Shown here piece after piece: positions 44,081 to 52,902 of a stretch of 64,000 bases of DNA. Within the stretch, counting starts at the first letter, position 1; every line of letters begins with the position of its first letter. The DNA comes from Acidobacteria bacterium 28-1. Lineage in GTDB: Bacteria > Acidobacteriota > Blastocatellia > Pyrinomonadales > Pyrinomonadaceae. Where the stretch lies: positions 21,912 through 85,911 of the forward strand of contig MWYZ01000071.1 in assembly GCA_002050365.1 (NCBI GenBank). Reading direction: 5' to 3'. The notes under the pieces were generated by a model, which saw only the letters and a list, made by a program, of their open reading frames with translations, did no database searches and was not told where the DNA came from. The translations under genes were made by a program, and so were the position numbers.

Positions 44081-44935
44081 ATGACAAATCAATCAATCAT
44101 CGAAACCGAAGAAATTTTAATTATCGAAACGCCCGAAAGAGTTCAGCTGGCGTTTGCGCTGGCTTCGATTGGCAATCGGTTTCTCGCCGTGGCGATTGAC
44201 CATTTTATTCAGTATTTCGCCATTTTTGTTGTCGCTTGGGCGTTTATAAGTTTGTTGGGAATTAAAGATTTTGCTTCTGAAGAATCGCCTGTGCAGTTTT
44301 TTCAAGAAATGCCAAAGTGGACGGTTGCGGTTTTGATAATTGTTTTGTTTTTAATTTTTTCGGGTTATTTCGTTTTATTTGAGTGGCTCTGGAACGGACA
44401 AACGCCCGGCAAACGGCTTTTAAAGTTGCGCGTAATCCGCGAAGATGGCAGACCAATTACGCTTTGGGAAGCACTTGCGCGAAATCTTCTGCGAATTTTC
44501 GATGCTGTGCCGGGTTTTGTTCTTCCTGTTTATTCGGTCGGGCTGATTACAATTTTTATGAATAAGCGCGACCAACGCATCGGCGATATGTTTGCGGGAA
44601 CAGTCGTTATCCGCGAGCGAACGGACGAAGCACCGACTTTTCAGGAAACTTTTTCCAATCCAGTCAGCGATGCGGCTTTTCGGCGCGTGCAGACGCGAAC
44701 AAATTTTCAAGCAGATGTTAATTCCATAACCGAATCGGAAATTGGAGTCGTCGAAAATTTTCTGCGGCGGCGTTGGGATTTGACCGAACGGCAGCGGCTT
44801 TGGATGGCGTGGCGCGTCGCTCTGCCGTTGATGTATAAATTAAAGCCGAGTTACGATTTGCGCTCTTTTACCTACGAAGGATTTCTCGAAGAACTCGTTC
44901 ACCGCTTTCACTCGCGGCAGAAATTTCTAAACTGA
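44081..44935 (+). CDS. RDD family integral membrane protein, 284 aa
   Basis: Membrane protein with three helices in the RDD domain: RFLAVAIDHFIQYFAIFVVAW (about 28-48; quoted in part as the R..D motif), VAVLIIVLFLIFSGYFVLFEW (about 83-103) and the loop WNGQTPGKRLLKLRVIREDG then VLPVYSVGLITIFM. The RDD residues are R29 and D36 region. A C-terminal cytosolic region of about 95 residues (SEIGVVENFLRRRW) is as in acidobacterial members. Function unknown; some act in ion homeostasis. Starts 4 nt after the DUF1016 remnant. Confidence 0.88.
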   Translation: MTNQSIIETEEILIIETPERVQLAFALASIGNRFLAVAIDHFIQYFAIFVVAWAFISLLGIKDFASEESPVQFFQEMPKWTVAVLIIVLFLIFSGYFVLFEWLWNGQTPGKRLLKLRVIREDGRPITLWEALARNLLRIFDAVPGFVLPVYSVGLITIFMNKRDQRIGDMFAGTVVIRERTDEAPTFQETFSNPVSDAAFRRVQTRTNFQADVNSITESEIGVVENFLRRRWDLTERQRLWMAWRVALPLMYKLKPSYDLRSFTYEGFLEELVHRFHSRQKFLN

Positions 44936-45005
44936 ACATTTTGCTAAACGCTTTTCAGCCATGATATTTTTAGGTTAGAAATTTCCCGTCCTCTTTTCGA
45001 TTTTT

Positions 45006-45995
45006 GTGAATAATCAAAAAAATATCTTAGTTACCGGCGGCGCGGGTTTTATCGGTTCGCATCTGGTCGAGCGATTGCTTGCCGAAAAGATTTGGCGCGT
45101 CTCGGTGGTTGATGATTTTAATGATTTTTACGCGCCCGAACTCAAACGCGCCAACGTCCAATCGCATTTGACAGACGAAAATTATCAATTGTTTGAAGCG
45201 AATATTTCAGACGCGAAATTTTTGCGCGAAATTTTCGAGGAAACCGAATTTGACGTAATCGTGCATCTGGCGGCGCGGGCAGGCGTTCGCCCGTCGCTTC
45301 TGCAGCCGAAACTTTACGCCGAAACAAACGTCAACGGAACGCTAAATCTTTTGGAATTAGCCAGAGATTTTAACGTCAAACAATTCATTTTCGGCTCGTC
45401 TTCATCGGTTTATGGAAACAATAAAAAAATTCCGTTTTCGGAAGACGACAAAATTTTCCAGCCAATTTCGCCATACGCAGCGACCAAAGCGGCAGGCGAA
45501 CTTTTGTGTCATACCTATTCACACCTCTACGACATTCGCACCCTTTGTCTGCGATTTTTTACGGTCTACGGAGCGCGTCAGCGTCCAGATTTAGCGATTC
45601 ATAAATTCTCGCAGCTAATTTCCGAAGATAAACCGATTCAAGTTTTCGGCGACGGCACAACCAGGCGCGATTACACTTTCGTTGACGATATTATTCAAGG
45701 CGTGAGAGCCGCAATTGATTACGACAATTCAATGCATGAAGTTATTAATCTCGGCGAATCACAAACCGTCGAACTGCGCCAACTGGTTGCGCTTTTGGAA
45801 GAAAATCTCGGAAAAAAAGCCGTCATTGACCACCAACCGATGCAGCCGGGCGATGTTCCTCAAACCTTCGCCGACATTACAAAAGCCAGAGAGCTTTTGA
45901 ATTACAATCCGCAGACGAAAATTGATGAAGGAATTAAAAAATTTGTCGAATGGTTTCGGGGACAGCGGGCAGCAGCAGAAGGCAGTAAGCAGTAG
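45006..45995 (+). CDS. NAD-dependent nucleotide-sugar epimerase/dehydratase
   Basis: Extended short-chain dehydrogenase acting on a nucleotide sugar, probably UDP-glucuronate 4-epimerase-like. 329 aa, GTG start 45006. Seen: [17 protein letters not shown] (9-25), [15 protein letters not shown] (about 85-99), SSSSVYG (about 136), catalytic [11 protein letters not shown] (YxxxK, about 156-166) and [13 protein letters not shown]. The last residues [12 protein letters not shown] are encoded by the start of a GGCAG heptad repeat, so the C-terminus has been extended by it. Confidence 0.88.
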   Translation: MNNQKNILVTGGAGFIGSHLVERLLAEKIWRVSVVDDFNDFYAPELKRANVQSHLTDENYQLFEANISDAKFLREIFEETEFDVIVHLAARAGVRPSLLQPKLYAETNVNGTLNLLELARDFNVKQFIFGSSSSVYGNNKKIPFSEDDKIFQPISPYAATKAAGELLCHTYSHLYDIRTLCLRFFTVYGARQRPDLAIHKFSQLISEDKPIQVFGDGTTRRDYTFVDDIIQGVRAAIDYDNSMHEVINLGESQTVELRQLVALLEENLGKKAVIDHQPMQPGDVPQTFADITKARELLNYNPQTKIDEGIKKFVEWFRGQRAAAEGSKQ

Positions 45996-46073
45996 GAGTT
46001 GACAGTAACTTTTCAAATTCAAACTTGAGCCTCGAACATCAACTGCCTCTTGCCTACTGCTACTGCCTACTCA
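45963..46073. repeat. GGCAG-type heptad inverted repeat
   Basis: Left arm about 45968-46005 in units GGCAGCA GCAGAAG GCAGTAA GCAGTAG; right arm about 46038-46072 in units GCCTCTT GCCTACT GCTACT GCCTACT. Arms are imperfect complements. The left arm is coding for the epimerase tail; the right arm starts directly at the TGA of the acyltransferase gene. Confidence 0.75.
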
Positions 46074-46991
46074 ATATAATTGCGGTTCACCTTTCGGGCG
46101 CGTGTTCCACCGCTTGTGAATCCACAGCCATTGTTTGGGAAATGCACGAACATATTTTTCCACGACGGTTGTAATATCTTGCGTTAATTTCTTTAAATCT
46201 TCCTCCGCATTTTCGCTTTTTTCATACTCGACCGGCGGTTCAAGATGCACGACGTATTTTTGTTCTTCTTCATTCCAGACGGCAAAGGCGGGCAAAACAA
46301 TCGCGTTTGTATTCAGCGCAAGTTTGGCGATGCTCGTCGTCGTCGAAGCGGGAACGCCAAAAAAATCTACAAAAATACCTTCACGTTCCTGCACGTTTAA
46401 ATCCGCCAGAATTCCAAGAATCTCGCCGTTTTCAAGCACGCGAAACATTCGCCTCGCCGACTGTTTTTTATCCAAAGTTTGGCATCCGAAACGCGTCCGA
46501 AACGTGTCCACAAATTTTTCGACGAGCGGATTATCAATGCGGCGCACCAAGATATTCATCGAATAGCCAAAGGCTGGCGGTAAAAGATTAAAAACTTCCC
46601 AACTTCCGAAATGTCCGGTAAAGAAAATGATTCCGCGATTTGTCGCTTTTGCTTTTTCAAAATTTTCTAACCCGATAACTCTAATTAAACTTCTGATGTC
46701 TTTGAGTTTGAATCGGCGAAAATGCGACACAAATCCGAGATGTCTGCCCAAAGATTCAAAAGTTCCATCCAGTATCTGTTCCTTTTCGTCTTCGGATAAT
46801 TCCGGCAGAGCGATTTCGAGATTGCGGCGACCGATTTTTTTTAATTTCGGAACGATTGAGCCAATAAATTTGCCCGCATTTTTGCCGATGCTCATCGAAG
46901 TTTTCAACGGAAAAACGCCAATCGCACCGATTAAACCGCGCACCGCAAAATACTCAATTTTTGTTTGAAATCGACTGCGTTTTTTCGGCAT
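46071..46991 (-). CDS. Lysophospholipid / lipid A acyltransferase, LpxL-HtrB family
   Basis: Transfers acyl chains at the inner membrane, probably to lipid A or a related lipid. 306 aa from ATG 46991; an upstream TTG (47012) is less likely. The catalytic HX4E motif is HFGSWE in GIIFFTGHFGSWEVFNLL (about 123-140), and the family helix QWLWIHKRWNTRP closes the protein. An N-terminal membrane-associated segment (RGLIGAIGVFPLKTSMSIGK) is present. Stop abuts a heptad repeat. Confidence 0.88.
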   Translation of the reverse strand: MPKKRSRFQTKIEYFAVRGLIGAIGVFPLKTSMSIGKNAGKFIGSIVPKLKKIGRRNLEIALPELSEDEKEQILDGTFESLGRHLGFVSHFRRFKLKDIRSLIRVIGLENFEKAKATNRGIIFFTGHFGSWEVFNLLPPAFGYSMNILVRRIDNPLVEKFVDTFRTRFGCQTLDKKQSARRMFRVLENGEILGILADLNVQEREGIFVDFFGVPASTTTSIAKLALNTNAIVLPAFAVWNEEEQKYVVHLEPPVEYEKSENAEEDLKKLTQDITTVVEKYVRAFPKQWLWIHKRWNTRPKGEPQLY

Positions 46992-47019
46992 TGAAAAGAA
47001 ATTTAACCGCAAAGAAAAC

Positions 47020-47661
47020 CTAATCCAAAATCCAAAATTCAGTTAAATCGAGTTGAAATTTTTGCAAAACATCTTCGCCCGAAATTGTCTGCGGACTTTG
47101 CAGAATTTCGACTTCCTGATTCGGACGATAAATATAAACTTCCTTTTCCTTCGGGTTTATCAGCCAGCCGAGTCGTGCGCCGTTTTCAATATATTCCGCC
47201 ATTTTTGCCTTTAACTCCTTCAGATTATCCGACGACGAGCGCAACTCAATCACGAAATCAGGGCAAAGATGAATTAGTTTTTCTTTTTGTTCTTCGCTCA
47301 AACTATCAAATCGCTCTTTCTTTATCCAGGAAAAACTCGGCGAGAAAATACGACCTTTCGGCAAAGCGTAACCGATTAAATGATTAAAGATTTTGCCTGT
47401 TCGATAAGTTTTTCCCCAACTGCCGAGTTACAGCAAAATTTCCGTTGACCTTTGACTGAATTCAAAACCTTTCGGAAAAGTTACGGTAATTTCGTTTTCT
47501 TTCGTCAATTCGATTTGAAGTTTATCGTTTTGACTGCAAAAATTCCAAAATTCATCAACACTCAATTTGTCTGATTCATCATCGAACTCAAACCGCAAAC
47601 GCACTGATTTTGTCCTGTCAGGAACAATCGGCGGAATAAAAATGTCAGACGAAATTTCCAT
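47020..47661 (-). pseudogene. Uma2 family endonuclease, broken by one in-frame stop
   Basis: 213 codons in one frame with a single TAA at 47428-47430. Upstream part: LSVDEFWNFCSQNDKLQIEL... ending STEILL; directly after the stop LGSWGKTYRTGKIFNHLIGY, then SFSWIKKERFDSL, PDFVIELRS and RLGWLINPKEKEVYIYRP, the Uma2 core. Gln (CAA to TAA) is the natural reading. Intact homologue at 49804-50448. The C-terminal FWILD is encoded by AATCCAA heptads. A fragment starting at TTG 47364 could still be translated. Confidence 0.88.
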
Positions 47662-47687
47662 TTAAAATATTGTTTTCTGAATCGCGC

Positions 47688-48206
47688 TTATTTACTTTCT
47701 CCAATCCAACGCTTTGTTTCAACGATTTTATCAATCTTTGAGCTTAATTCTCCAAGAATTTTGGTTGGATTACCCGCACTGCAACCAAGATAATGAACGA
47801 TATTTTTAACTTCACTATTAATTTGAATTGAGATTATCGCTGATGGATGACACGTAACCAGCCAAGTGCAACCATCTTCTTCATCTTGATATTTATCTTT
47901 TAGTGTAAAAAACTTTGCTTTTTCAAATTCTGCTATTATTTCTTTAAGTTGTTCTTGCGTTATTGTTCCTTCGGCCTTAACTTTTGTTTTTGTATTACTA
48001 TAACCTTCAAAGATAATTCTTCCTTCATTATTAATTCATAATTTGTAAGGAACACAATCTCCAAAACAAACGGTTCTTTCCAATGTGATTCTCAAATCTG
48101 GCAGAATTTCGTCGTTTTTCAAACTCGTTTGAGATTTACCTTTCTGAATAAAGAAAATCAAAAACAAAAAAACCAAGATAGAATTAAAAAGAGTTTTTTT
48201 CAACAT
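47688..48206 (-). pseudogene. Exported DUF6438-like protein, broken by one in-frame TGA
   Basis: 172 residues in one frame from ATG 48206 with a single TGA at 48036-48038. N-terminal signal peptide (MLKKTLFNSILVFLFLIFF), then LERTVCFGDCVPYKL, stop, INNEGRIIFEGYSNTKTK, an arrangement I associate with DUF6438. The downstream half has EEDGCTWLVTCHPSAIISIQ and a normal TAA end at 47688. The stop is not at a Cys position. Neither half is long or start-rich enough to stand out as an ORF. Confidence 0.75.
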
Positions 48207-48220
48207 ATTTTATTTCCAAA

Positions 48221-49324
48221 TTAAGCCGCCACTTTTTCCACACGATTATAAACCGTATCACGTTCAACCGCTTCAAAGCCCGCGTTTTCAATCATTTGAA
48301 TCAATTCCTGCTTCGACATTTTCACTTCGCCGTTTTCGACCGCGTAGCTTTCCGTCAATTCGCCGCCGTCGGTTATCGTGCCGTCGAGGTCGTTCGCGCC
48401 GAAATGCAGCGCGGTTTGCGCCGTGTGTTTGCCGAGCATCACCCAATACGCTTTGATGTGGTCGAAATTATCAATCATCAGGCGCGAGACGGCGATGGTT
48501 TTCAAATTGTCAATCGCGTCCGGTCCCGGCAAACTCGATAAAGCCGTGCCGTTCGGATAAAACGCGAGCGGAATAAAACATTGAAAACCGCCGGATTTGT
48601 CCTGCTGCTCGCGCAATTTTACGAAATGGTCAACGCGGTCTTCGATTGATTCGATGTGTCCGTAAAGCATCGTCGCGTTGGTTTTCAAGCCCGCCGTGTG
48701 AACTTTTCCCGCAAGTTCCAGCCAACGATTACCGTCGCATTTATGGTCGCAAATTCTTGAGCGAGTCGGCTCGGCAAAAATCTCCGCGCCGCCGCCCGGA
48801 CACGAATCCATTCCCGCCGCTTTCAAATGCTGGATAACTTCCTCGTCCGCCATTTTATAAAAACGCGCAAAGAAATCGAGTTCAACCATCGTCAACGCCT
48901 TCAAATGCAGTTTCGGGAATTCACGTTTCAAAGACGAAAACAAATCAGTGTAATACTCAAACGGCAATTTCGTATTCAAACCGCCGACAATGTGCAGTTC
49001 GGTTGCGCCTTCCGCCACGGCGTTTTTCGCAATTTCGATTCCTTCTTCAATGCTGTGCGTATATGCGCCGACCTCGCGGGCGCGTTTGTAAAAGCCGCAG
49101 AATTTACAATCGGCGACGCAGATGTTCGTGTGATTGAAATGCCGGTTGACGTTGAAATAAGTTGTGCGACCGTGTTTTTTGCGCCGCACGAAATCGGCAA
49201 GTTTGCCGAGCGCATTCAAGTCATCGGTTTTGAATAAAGCGATGCCTTCGTCAAAGGTCAAACGCTCGCCTGCTTCAATCTTTTCCGAAATTAAACTTAA
49301 ATTTTTATCGTGTGAAAATTGCAT
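48221..49324 (-). CDS. mqnE: Aminofutalosine synthase
   Basis: Radical-SAM enzyme of the futalosine menaquinone pathway: joins the SAM adenosyl radical to the MqnA product to make aminofutalosine. 367 aa. The iron-sulfur motif is [20 protein letters not shown] (Cys69, 73, 76); CPGGGAEIF and [20 protein letters not shown] are family stretches. Start ATG 49324. A prenyltransferase gene of the same pathway lies at 51773-52645. A degenerate second copy of the first 23 codons sits at 49688-49756. Confidence 0.95.
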   Translation of the reverse strand: MQFSHDKNLSLISEKIEAGERLTFDEGIALFKTDDLNALGKLADFVRRKKHGRTTYFNVNRHFNHTNICVADCKFCGFYKRAREVGAYTHSIEEGIEIAKNAVAEGATELHIVGGLNTKLPFEYYTDLFSSLKREFPKLHLKALTMVELDFFARFYKMADEEVIQHLKAAGMDSCPGGGAEIFAEPTRSRICDHKCDGNRWLELAGKVHTAGLKTNATMLYGHIESIEDRVDHFVKLREQQDKSGGFQCFIPLAFYPNGTALSSLPGPDAIDNLKTIAVSRLMIDNFDHIKAYWVMLGKHTAQTALHFGANDLDGTITDGGELTESYAVENGEVKMSKQELIQMIENAGFEAVERDTVYNRVEKVAA

Positions 49325-49364
49325 ATCTTCTGTTATAATTTTACTAAATTTCCTAAATGTATTT

Positions 49365-49577
49365 ATGCAAAATATTCAATATCTAAAAGACCAAGATGCC
49401 GTTCTCTTTCCAATTCACCATTGGAAAAAATTGCAAAACGAACTCGCCCGCCTCAAAAAGCGCGTGAACAAAGCTGAAATTCTGACCGAATTTAAACGCT
49501 CCCTGACCGAACTGAAAAAAGATTTGCAAAGCGACAAATATGATGCAAACGGCGAAATCTCAGCCGATCATTTTTGA
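49365..49577 (+). CDS. Antitoxin-like protein, 70 aa
   Basis: Probable antitoxin. ATG 49365 is chosen since the longer frame would run antisense through mqnE. N-terminus [20 protein letters not shown] resembles Phd/YefM-like antitoxins that contact DNA, followed by a helical basic stretch [20 protein letters not shown]. It precedes a RelE-like toxin remnant by 12 nt. With the toxin truncated, it may persist as an orphan antitoxin. Confidence 0.55.
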   Translation: MQNIQYLKDQDAVLFPIHHWKKLQNELARLKKRVNKAEILTEFKRSLTELKKDLQSDKYDANGEISADHF

Positions 49578-49589
49578 CTCGATTAAGAG

Positions 49590-49686
49590 ATGAGCAATAA
49601 AGTCATCGTCCGCCAAACCTTTCAAAAACAAGCGAAACGGCTCGCCCGACAATCTCATCAAAGAAGTCGAAGAAGATTTCAAATAA
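49590..49686 (+). pseudogene. Truncated RelE/ParE-like toxin remnant
   Basis: ATG 49590 gives MSNKVIVRQTFQKQAKRLAR, the start of a RelE-type toxin (FKKQAKRL is the usual helix), but family sequence stops within about 30 codons; LIKEVEEDF in another frame follows and then sequence of an mqnE-like gene in antisense. The reading frame that continues to 49796 is artificial. Confidence 0.65.
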
Positions 49687-49687
49687 C

Positions 49688-49756
49688 TGTCAAACGCTCG
49701 TCCGCTTCGACTTTTGCGACGATGGAATTCAATTTTGTATCAAATGAAAATTGCAT
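49688..49756 (-). pseudogene. Degenerate copy of the mqnE 5' end
   Basis: 23 codons from ATG 49756 give MQFSFDTKLNSIVAKVEADE then RLT, against [20 protein letters not shown] then RLT in the live mqnE at 49324. DNA aligns without gaps over about 70 nt at roughly two-thirds identity. It is cut off after RLT and joined to the toxin remnant on the other strand. An upstream leader (GAAGAAGGCGAAAG) resembles a ribosome site. Confidence 0.75.
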
Positions 49757-49803
49757 AAATTTATTTCTTTCGCCTTCTTCAATCACAATCATATAACGCA
49801 TAC

Positions 49804-50448
49804 CTAATCCCAAATCTCCTTTAAATTCAGCGTAAAGCCTTTGAGCAAAGTTTCGCCTGAAACCGTTTCGGGATTTTCCAAAATCTTGACTTCGGTTTGC
49901 GGGCGATAAATATAAACTCGCCTTTTCGCCCCAGCGTCAATCAACCAGCCCAAAGACGCGCCGTTTTCGATATATTCGTTCATCTTCGCTTGCAGTTTCT
50001 TGAGCGAATCGGATTCCGAACGAAGCTCGACGACAAAATCAGGACAAACGTGCGCGAATTTTGAGCGTTGCTGTATTGAGAGCGCGTTCCATTTTTTGAG
50101 TTTAATCCAAGACAAATCGGGCGAGCGGATTGCTCCGTTCGGCAAAATAAATCCAGTCGAGGAATCGAAGCCTTTGCCTGTTCCGTCTTTTCTCGCCCAA
50201 ACTGCAAACTCGGCAACTAAATTAAAATTCTTTCCGCCCGTTTCGCTAAAGGTTGGTGGCATAACGATAATCTCTCCTTTTCGATTCATTTCAATTCGCA
50301 ATTCGGGATTGCTTCGACAAAACTCGAAAAACTGTTCGTCGTTCATTCTTTTCAAAACTCTGCCGAAGTTAAGCTGAAATTTATCGAGAAACGGAAGTCC
50401 CATAAAATCTTCGCCGACAAGTCTTTTATCAATCGTTACCACGCTCAT
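49804..50448 (-). CDS. Uma2 family endonuclease, intact, 214 aa
   Basis: PD-(D/E)XK-fold protein of the Uma2/DUF820 family, of unknown cellular role though abundant in cyanobacteria, acidobacteria and planctomycetes. Start ATG 50448 follows AAGGAGAAAAATT. Core: GFILPNGAIRSPDLSWIKLK (about 118-137), CPDFVVELRSESDSLKKLQA (about 155-174) with the Asp/Glu-x-Arg catalytic region and GASLGWLIDAGAKRRVYIY. The broken Uma2 at 47020-47661 shares the same core, so they may be duplicates. Confidence 0.88.
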   Translation of the reverse strand: MSVVTIDKRLVGEDFMGLPFLDKFQLNFGRVLKRMNDEQFFEFCRSNPELRIEMNRKGEIIVMPPTFSETGGKNFNLVAEFAVWARKDGTGKGFDSSTGFILPNGAIRSPDLSWIKLKKWNALSIQQRSKFAHVCPDFVVELRSESDSLKKLQAKMNEYIENGASLGWLIDAGAKRRVYIYRPQTEVKILENPETVSGETLLKGFTLNLKEIWD

Positions 50449-50473
50449 AATTTTTCTCCTTATCACAAATTTA

Positions 50474-51028
50474 TCAAACAAATTTAGGAAACACCTTAAA
50501 GCCCGTTAATTCCGCCAAGTCAGGATATTTCGTCAGCACATTGCGGCAGACAACTTTCGGACTTTTGTAGTAATGAAACGCTTGGAAAAGCAGAAGCTCG
50601 AACGCCGAAGATTCTATCCAGTCAACTTTGCGCGTAAAGCCGGTGACAAGCGCGACGTTCGTTTTCTCGACAAATTCCAGAACTGCTTTCGGTTTGCGGA
50701 TTGTGCCGCACGTTCCGAAATGAATTATCCAATTTGAGAATCGGCAATTCATCATTTCTGAAAGTTCCGGCAAACTCACTTTGTCGCCGTGCAGTTTGAC
50801 GTAACCGGGCGAGCCGTGAAAGGCGAAATACAAAATGCCGTAATTGCGTTTGCACAAAAGATTGAGATTGTATTTCAATTCCTCGCGCGTGTTGCACGTC
50901 AGATGACTGAATTTCGCGTTCCAGCCGCGGGCGATGACTTCGAGCATCGGCACGACGTTCAAACGGTTTTCCGTCCGGTTGTCCCACATTGATTCCAGAC
51001 AGGCGATGTTTCTTTTGCGTGAAGCCAT
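50474..51028 (-). CDS. Caspase-like (CHAT-type) domain protein, 184 aa
   Basis: Small soluble protein with a candidate cysteine-protease dyad: His71 in YFAFHGSPG and Cys107 in HFGTCGT, the CHAT/caspase-like arrangement of a histidine strand followed by a cysteine strand. The rest resembles an unnamed family seen with the phrase KRNIxCLE at the start (residues 5-12). No fused effector or repeat domain. Ends 26 nt upstream of the Uma2 start, same strand. Role unknown; protease activity is inference. Confidence 0.65.
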   Translation of the reverse strand: MASRKRNIACLESMWDNRTENRLNVVPMLEVIARGWNAKFSHLTCNTREELKYNLNLLCKRNYGILYFAFHGSPGYVKLHGDKVSLPELSEMMNCRFSNWIIHFGTCGTIRKPKAVLEFVEKTNVALVTGFTRKVDWIESSAFELLLFQAFHYYKSPKVVCRNVLTKYPDLAELTGFKVFPKFV

Positions 51029-51037
51029 ATAAAAAAA

Positions 51038-51766
51038 CTATTTTAATTCAAAACCCGGCGCGCTGTGCCATTCGTGCTTGATGTTACGCATTAGCAAAGC
51101 GTGGTCGAATTCGATTGAATCTTTCGGAAAAATGTTTTCATTTTCATAATAATTAGATTTAACCGAATCCAAATTTAATGCTTCGACTTTCCAATTTTTA
51201 ATTTTGAGTGTAATGCCGTCTAGTTCCTGTCCATTTTTGGTTACCGAATAACCCAAAGAGCCTTTTTCAAAAAATGTTGATGCTTCGGCGATTGAAGAAA
51301 AGATAGAATCATCAGGTAAGTTTTTAGAAATTTCCCCCGTCAACTTTACTTCAATCGTTCCGTCTTTTGACCGCATTGCAAAATCAATTTCGCGTCCGTT
51401 TTCCGTTACCGAAAAGTCAGCCGCATAATGTTCGCCCGGAAAAAGCGTGCCGCCGGCGAAATGATTGATAAACGAATTTGTATCGCGGCGCGGAATAAAA
51501 ACGCCTTCTTTGGTTTCGCCGTTCTCATCTTCCCAAAAAACGGCGATTCGATGAGCGGCGTTTTCGCTACTGATGCCGACAAATTCAGGCGCGTATTTCG
51601 GACGAATGTGTTCGAGTCGTATCAGACAAATTCCCGCAATCGCCCTTCCTTCGTGCAATTTCGGGCGGAAACGCGGCGGCAGAATTTTTCGTATCGCTTC
51701 CGGTTCGGCGCGATAGTTGACCAGAATCCTCCGTTTGATGATGCCTTGTAGAGTCGGAATTTTCAT
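51038..51766 (-). CDS. DUF2071 domain protein, acetoacetate decarboxylase-like fold
   Basis: Conserved protein, 242 aa. KRRILVNYRAEPEAIRKILP (11-30) and GICLIRLEHIRPKYAPEFVG (about 46-65) are the DUF2071 landmarks; the fold resembles acetoacetate decarboxylase, but the catalytic lysine cannot be placed. Starts 6 nt after the stop of the prenyltransferase gene on the same strand, so the two are cotranscribed. Function unknown. Confidence 0.8.
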   Translation of the reverse strand: MKIPTLQGIIKRRILVNYRAEPEAIRKILPPRFRPKLHEGRAIAGICLIRLEHIRPKYAPEFVGISSENAAHRIAVFWEDENGETKEGVFIPRRDTNSFINHFAGGTLFPGEHYAADFSVTENGREIDFAMRSKDGTIEVKLTGEISKNLPDDSIFSSIAEASTFFEKGSLGYSVTKNGQELDGITLKIKNWKVEALNLDSVKSNYYENENIFPKDSIEFDHALLMRNIKHEWHSAPGFELK

Positions 51767-51772
51767 TTTGTT

Positions 51773-52645
51773 TCAAAATTTAGATGCGAAAACCGCGCCG
51801 CCAAACGTTACGAATAAAATCACACTGACAAAAGCGTTCGTCGTAAAAAACGCCGCGTTCATCCGCGATAAATCGTTTGGTTTAACTAAAGTATGTTGAT
51901 AAATCATCAACGCGCCGACCGCTAAAACGCCAACAAGCGCAAGCCAACCTAATTCCGTTACGAGATAAAGCAATAGCAGAACGATAAACGCTTGCGCGTG
52001 AAAAAGCCGGGCAATCATCAACGAATTTTTAATACCGAATCGTGCTGGAATCGAACGCAAGCCCGCCTTTCGGTCGAACTCAAAATCCTGGCACGCATAC
52101 ATCACATCAAATCCGGCAGTCCACATCATCACGAGCAGAGAAAGCAAAATCGGCACTTCCGAATCAATCGCCCCGCGCACGGCAATCCACGCCGCCGTCG
52201 GCGAAATCGCTAACGCCCAACCTAAAATCAAATGAGCCCAAGCCGTAAATCTTTTCGCGTAGGAATAACCTAAAATACTGATTAAGGCGACAGGCGATAA
52301 AGCGAACGTCAGCCAATTGAGCGAATATGCGGAGAGCAAAAACGACGCGACGGAAACGACAAAAAACATCCACGCGAATTTCACCGAAAGTTTTCCACTC
52401 GGCAGTTCACGGTTTGCAGTTCTTGGATTTTCCGCGTCAAATTTTCGGTCAATAATTCGATTAAAAGACATCGCCGCCGAGCGTGCGCCGAACATAGCGA
52501 CGGTTATCCAAACGATTTGCCAGCCGGTCGGCAAACCGTCTGCCGCTAAAACCGCGCCCAAAAATGCGAATGGAAGCGCGAATAAAGTATGCTCGAACTT
52601 TATCATCTCAAGCGTCGTTTTTAATTTTTGCCCAAAGCCGTCCAT
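51773..52645 (-). CDS. mqnP: UbiA-type prenyltransferase, probably menaquinone (futalosine) pathway
   Basis: Membrane enzyme attaching a polyprenyl chain to an aromatic acid. 290 aa with about eight membrane helices. First Asp-rich motif [18 protein letters not shown] (about 62-79; NxxxD) and second [16 protein letters not shown] (about 175-190; DxxxD) are present. In Acidobacteriota a UbiA member of this type accompanies mqnE and other futalosine genes, hence the symbol, given with moderate confidence. Coupled to the DUF2071 gene. Confidence 0.85.
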   Translation of the reverse strand: MDGFGQKLKTTLEMIKFEHTLFALPFAFLGAVLAADGLPTGWQIVWITVAMFGARSAAMSFNRIIDRKFDAENPRTANRELPSGKLSVKFAWMFFVVSVASFLLSAYSLNWLTFALSPVALISILGYSYAKRFTAWAHLILGWALAISPTAAWIAVRGAIDSEVPILLSLLVMMWTAGFDVMYACQDFEFDRKAGLRSIPARFGIKNSLMIARLFHAQAFIVLLLLYLVTELGWLALVGVLAVGALMIYQHTLVKPNDLSRMNAAFFTTNAFVSVILFVTFGGAVFASKF

Positions 52646-52661
52646 AAAATAAATTTCAAAT

Positions 52662-52900
52662 CTCAGATTTCAAATTACAAATTCAAAGCTCAATTGATAT
52701 TTTAGCAAGCCGAATACCAAATCTAAATTGTAACAAAATCGCCTATTTACTGCCTTTTCGCGTGGCGATTTGCCAAATCAATTCATCGCCAAAAGCATTT
52801 TGCGAAAATTTTGTTTGTAATCTCCAAAAGTTTCGGTAGAATAATTTGACGGTATTTCCTACCAAATCCAAAATCCAAAATCTAAAATCCAAAATCAAAC
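52662..52900. repeat. AAATTTC/AAAATCC heptad tracts
   Basis: Two tracts in direct orientation: 52662-52698 (AAATTTC AAATCTC AGATTTC AAATTAC AAATTCA) and 52864-52898 (AAATCC AAAATCC AAAATCT AAAATCC AAAATCA). The second ends 4 nt before ATG 52903 and leaves that gene without a clear Shine-Dalgarno site. Between them is an ordinary divergent spacer. Confidence 0.75.
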
Positions 52901-52902
52901 TG

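Noticed and set aside
48036..48038. UGA in the DUF6438-like gene as a second selenocysteine codon
   Set aside because: The residue before INNEG is not a cysteine position in the family, and no hairpin with a G-containing small loop is evident downstream; treated as nonsense.
42905..48206. Stop-codon reassignment or suppression as explanation of the broken genes
   Set aside because: TAG, TAA and TGA are each involved, and intact neighbours use all of them as normal stops.
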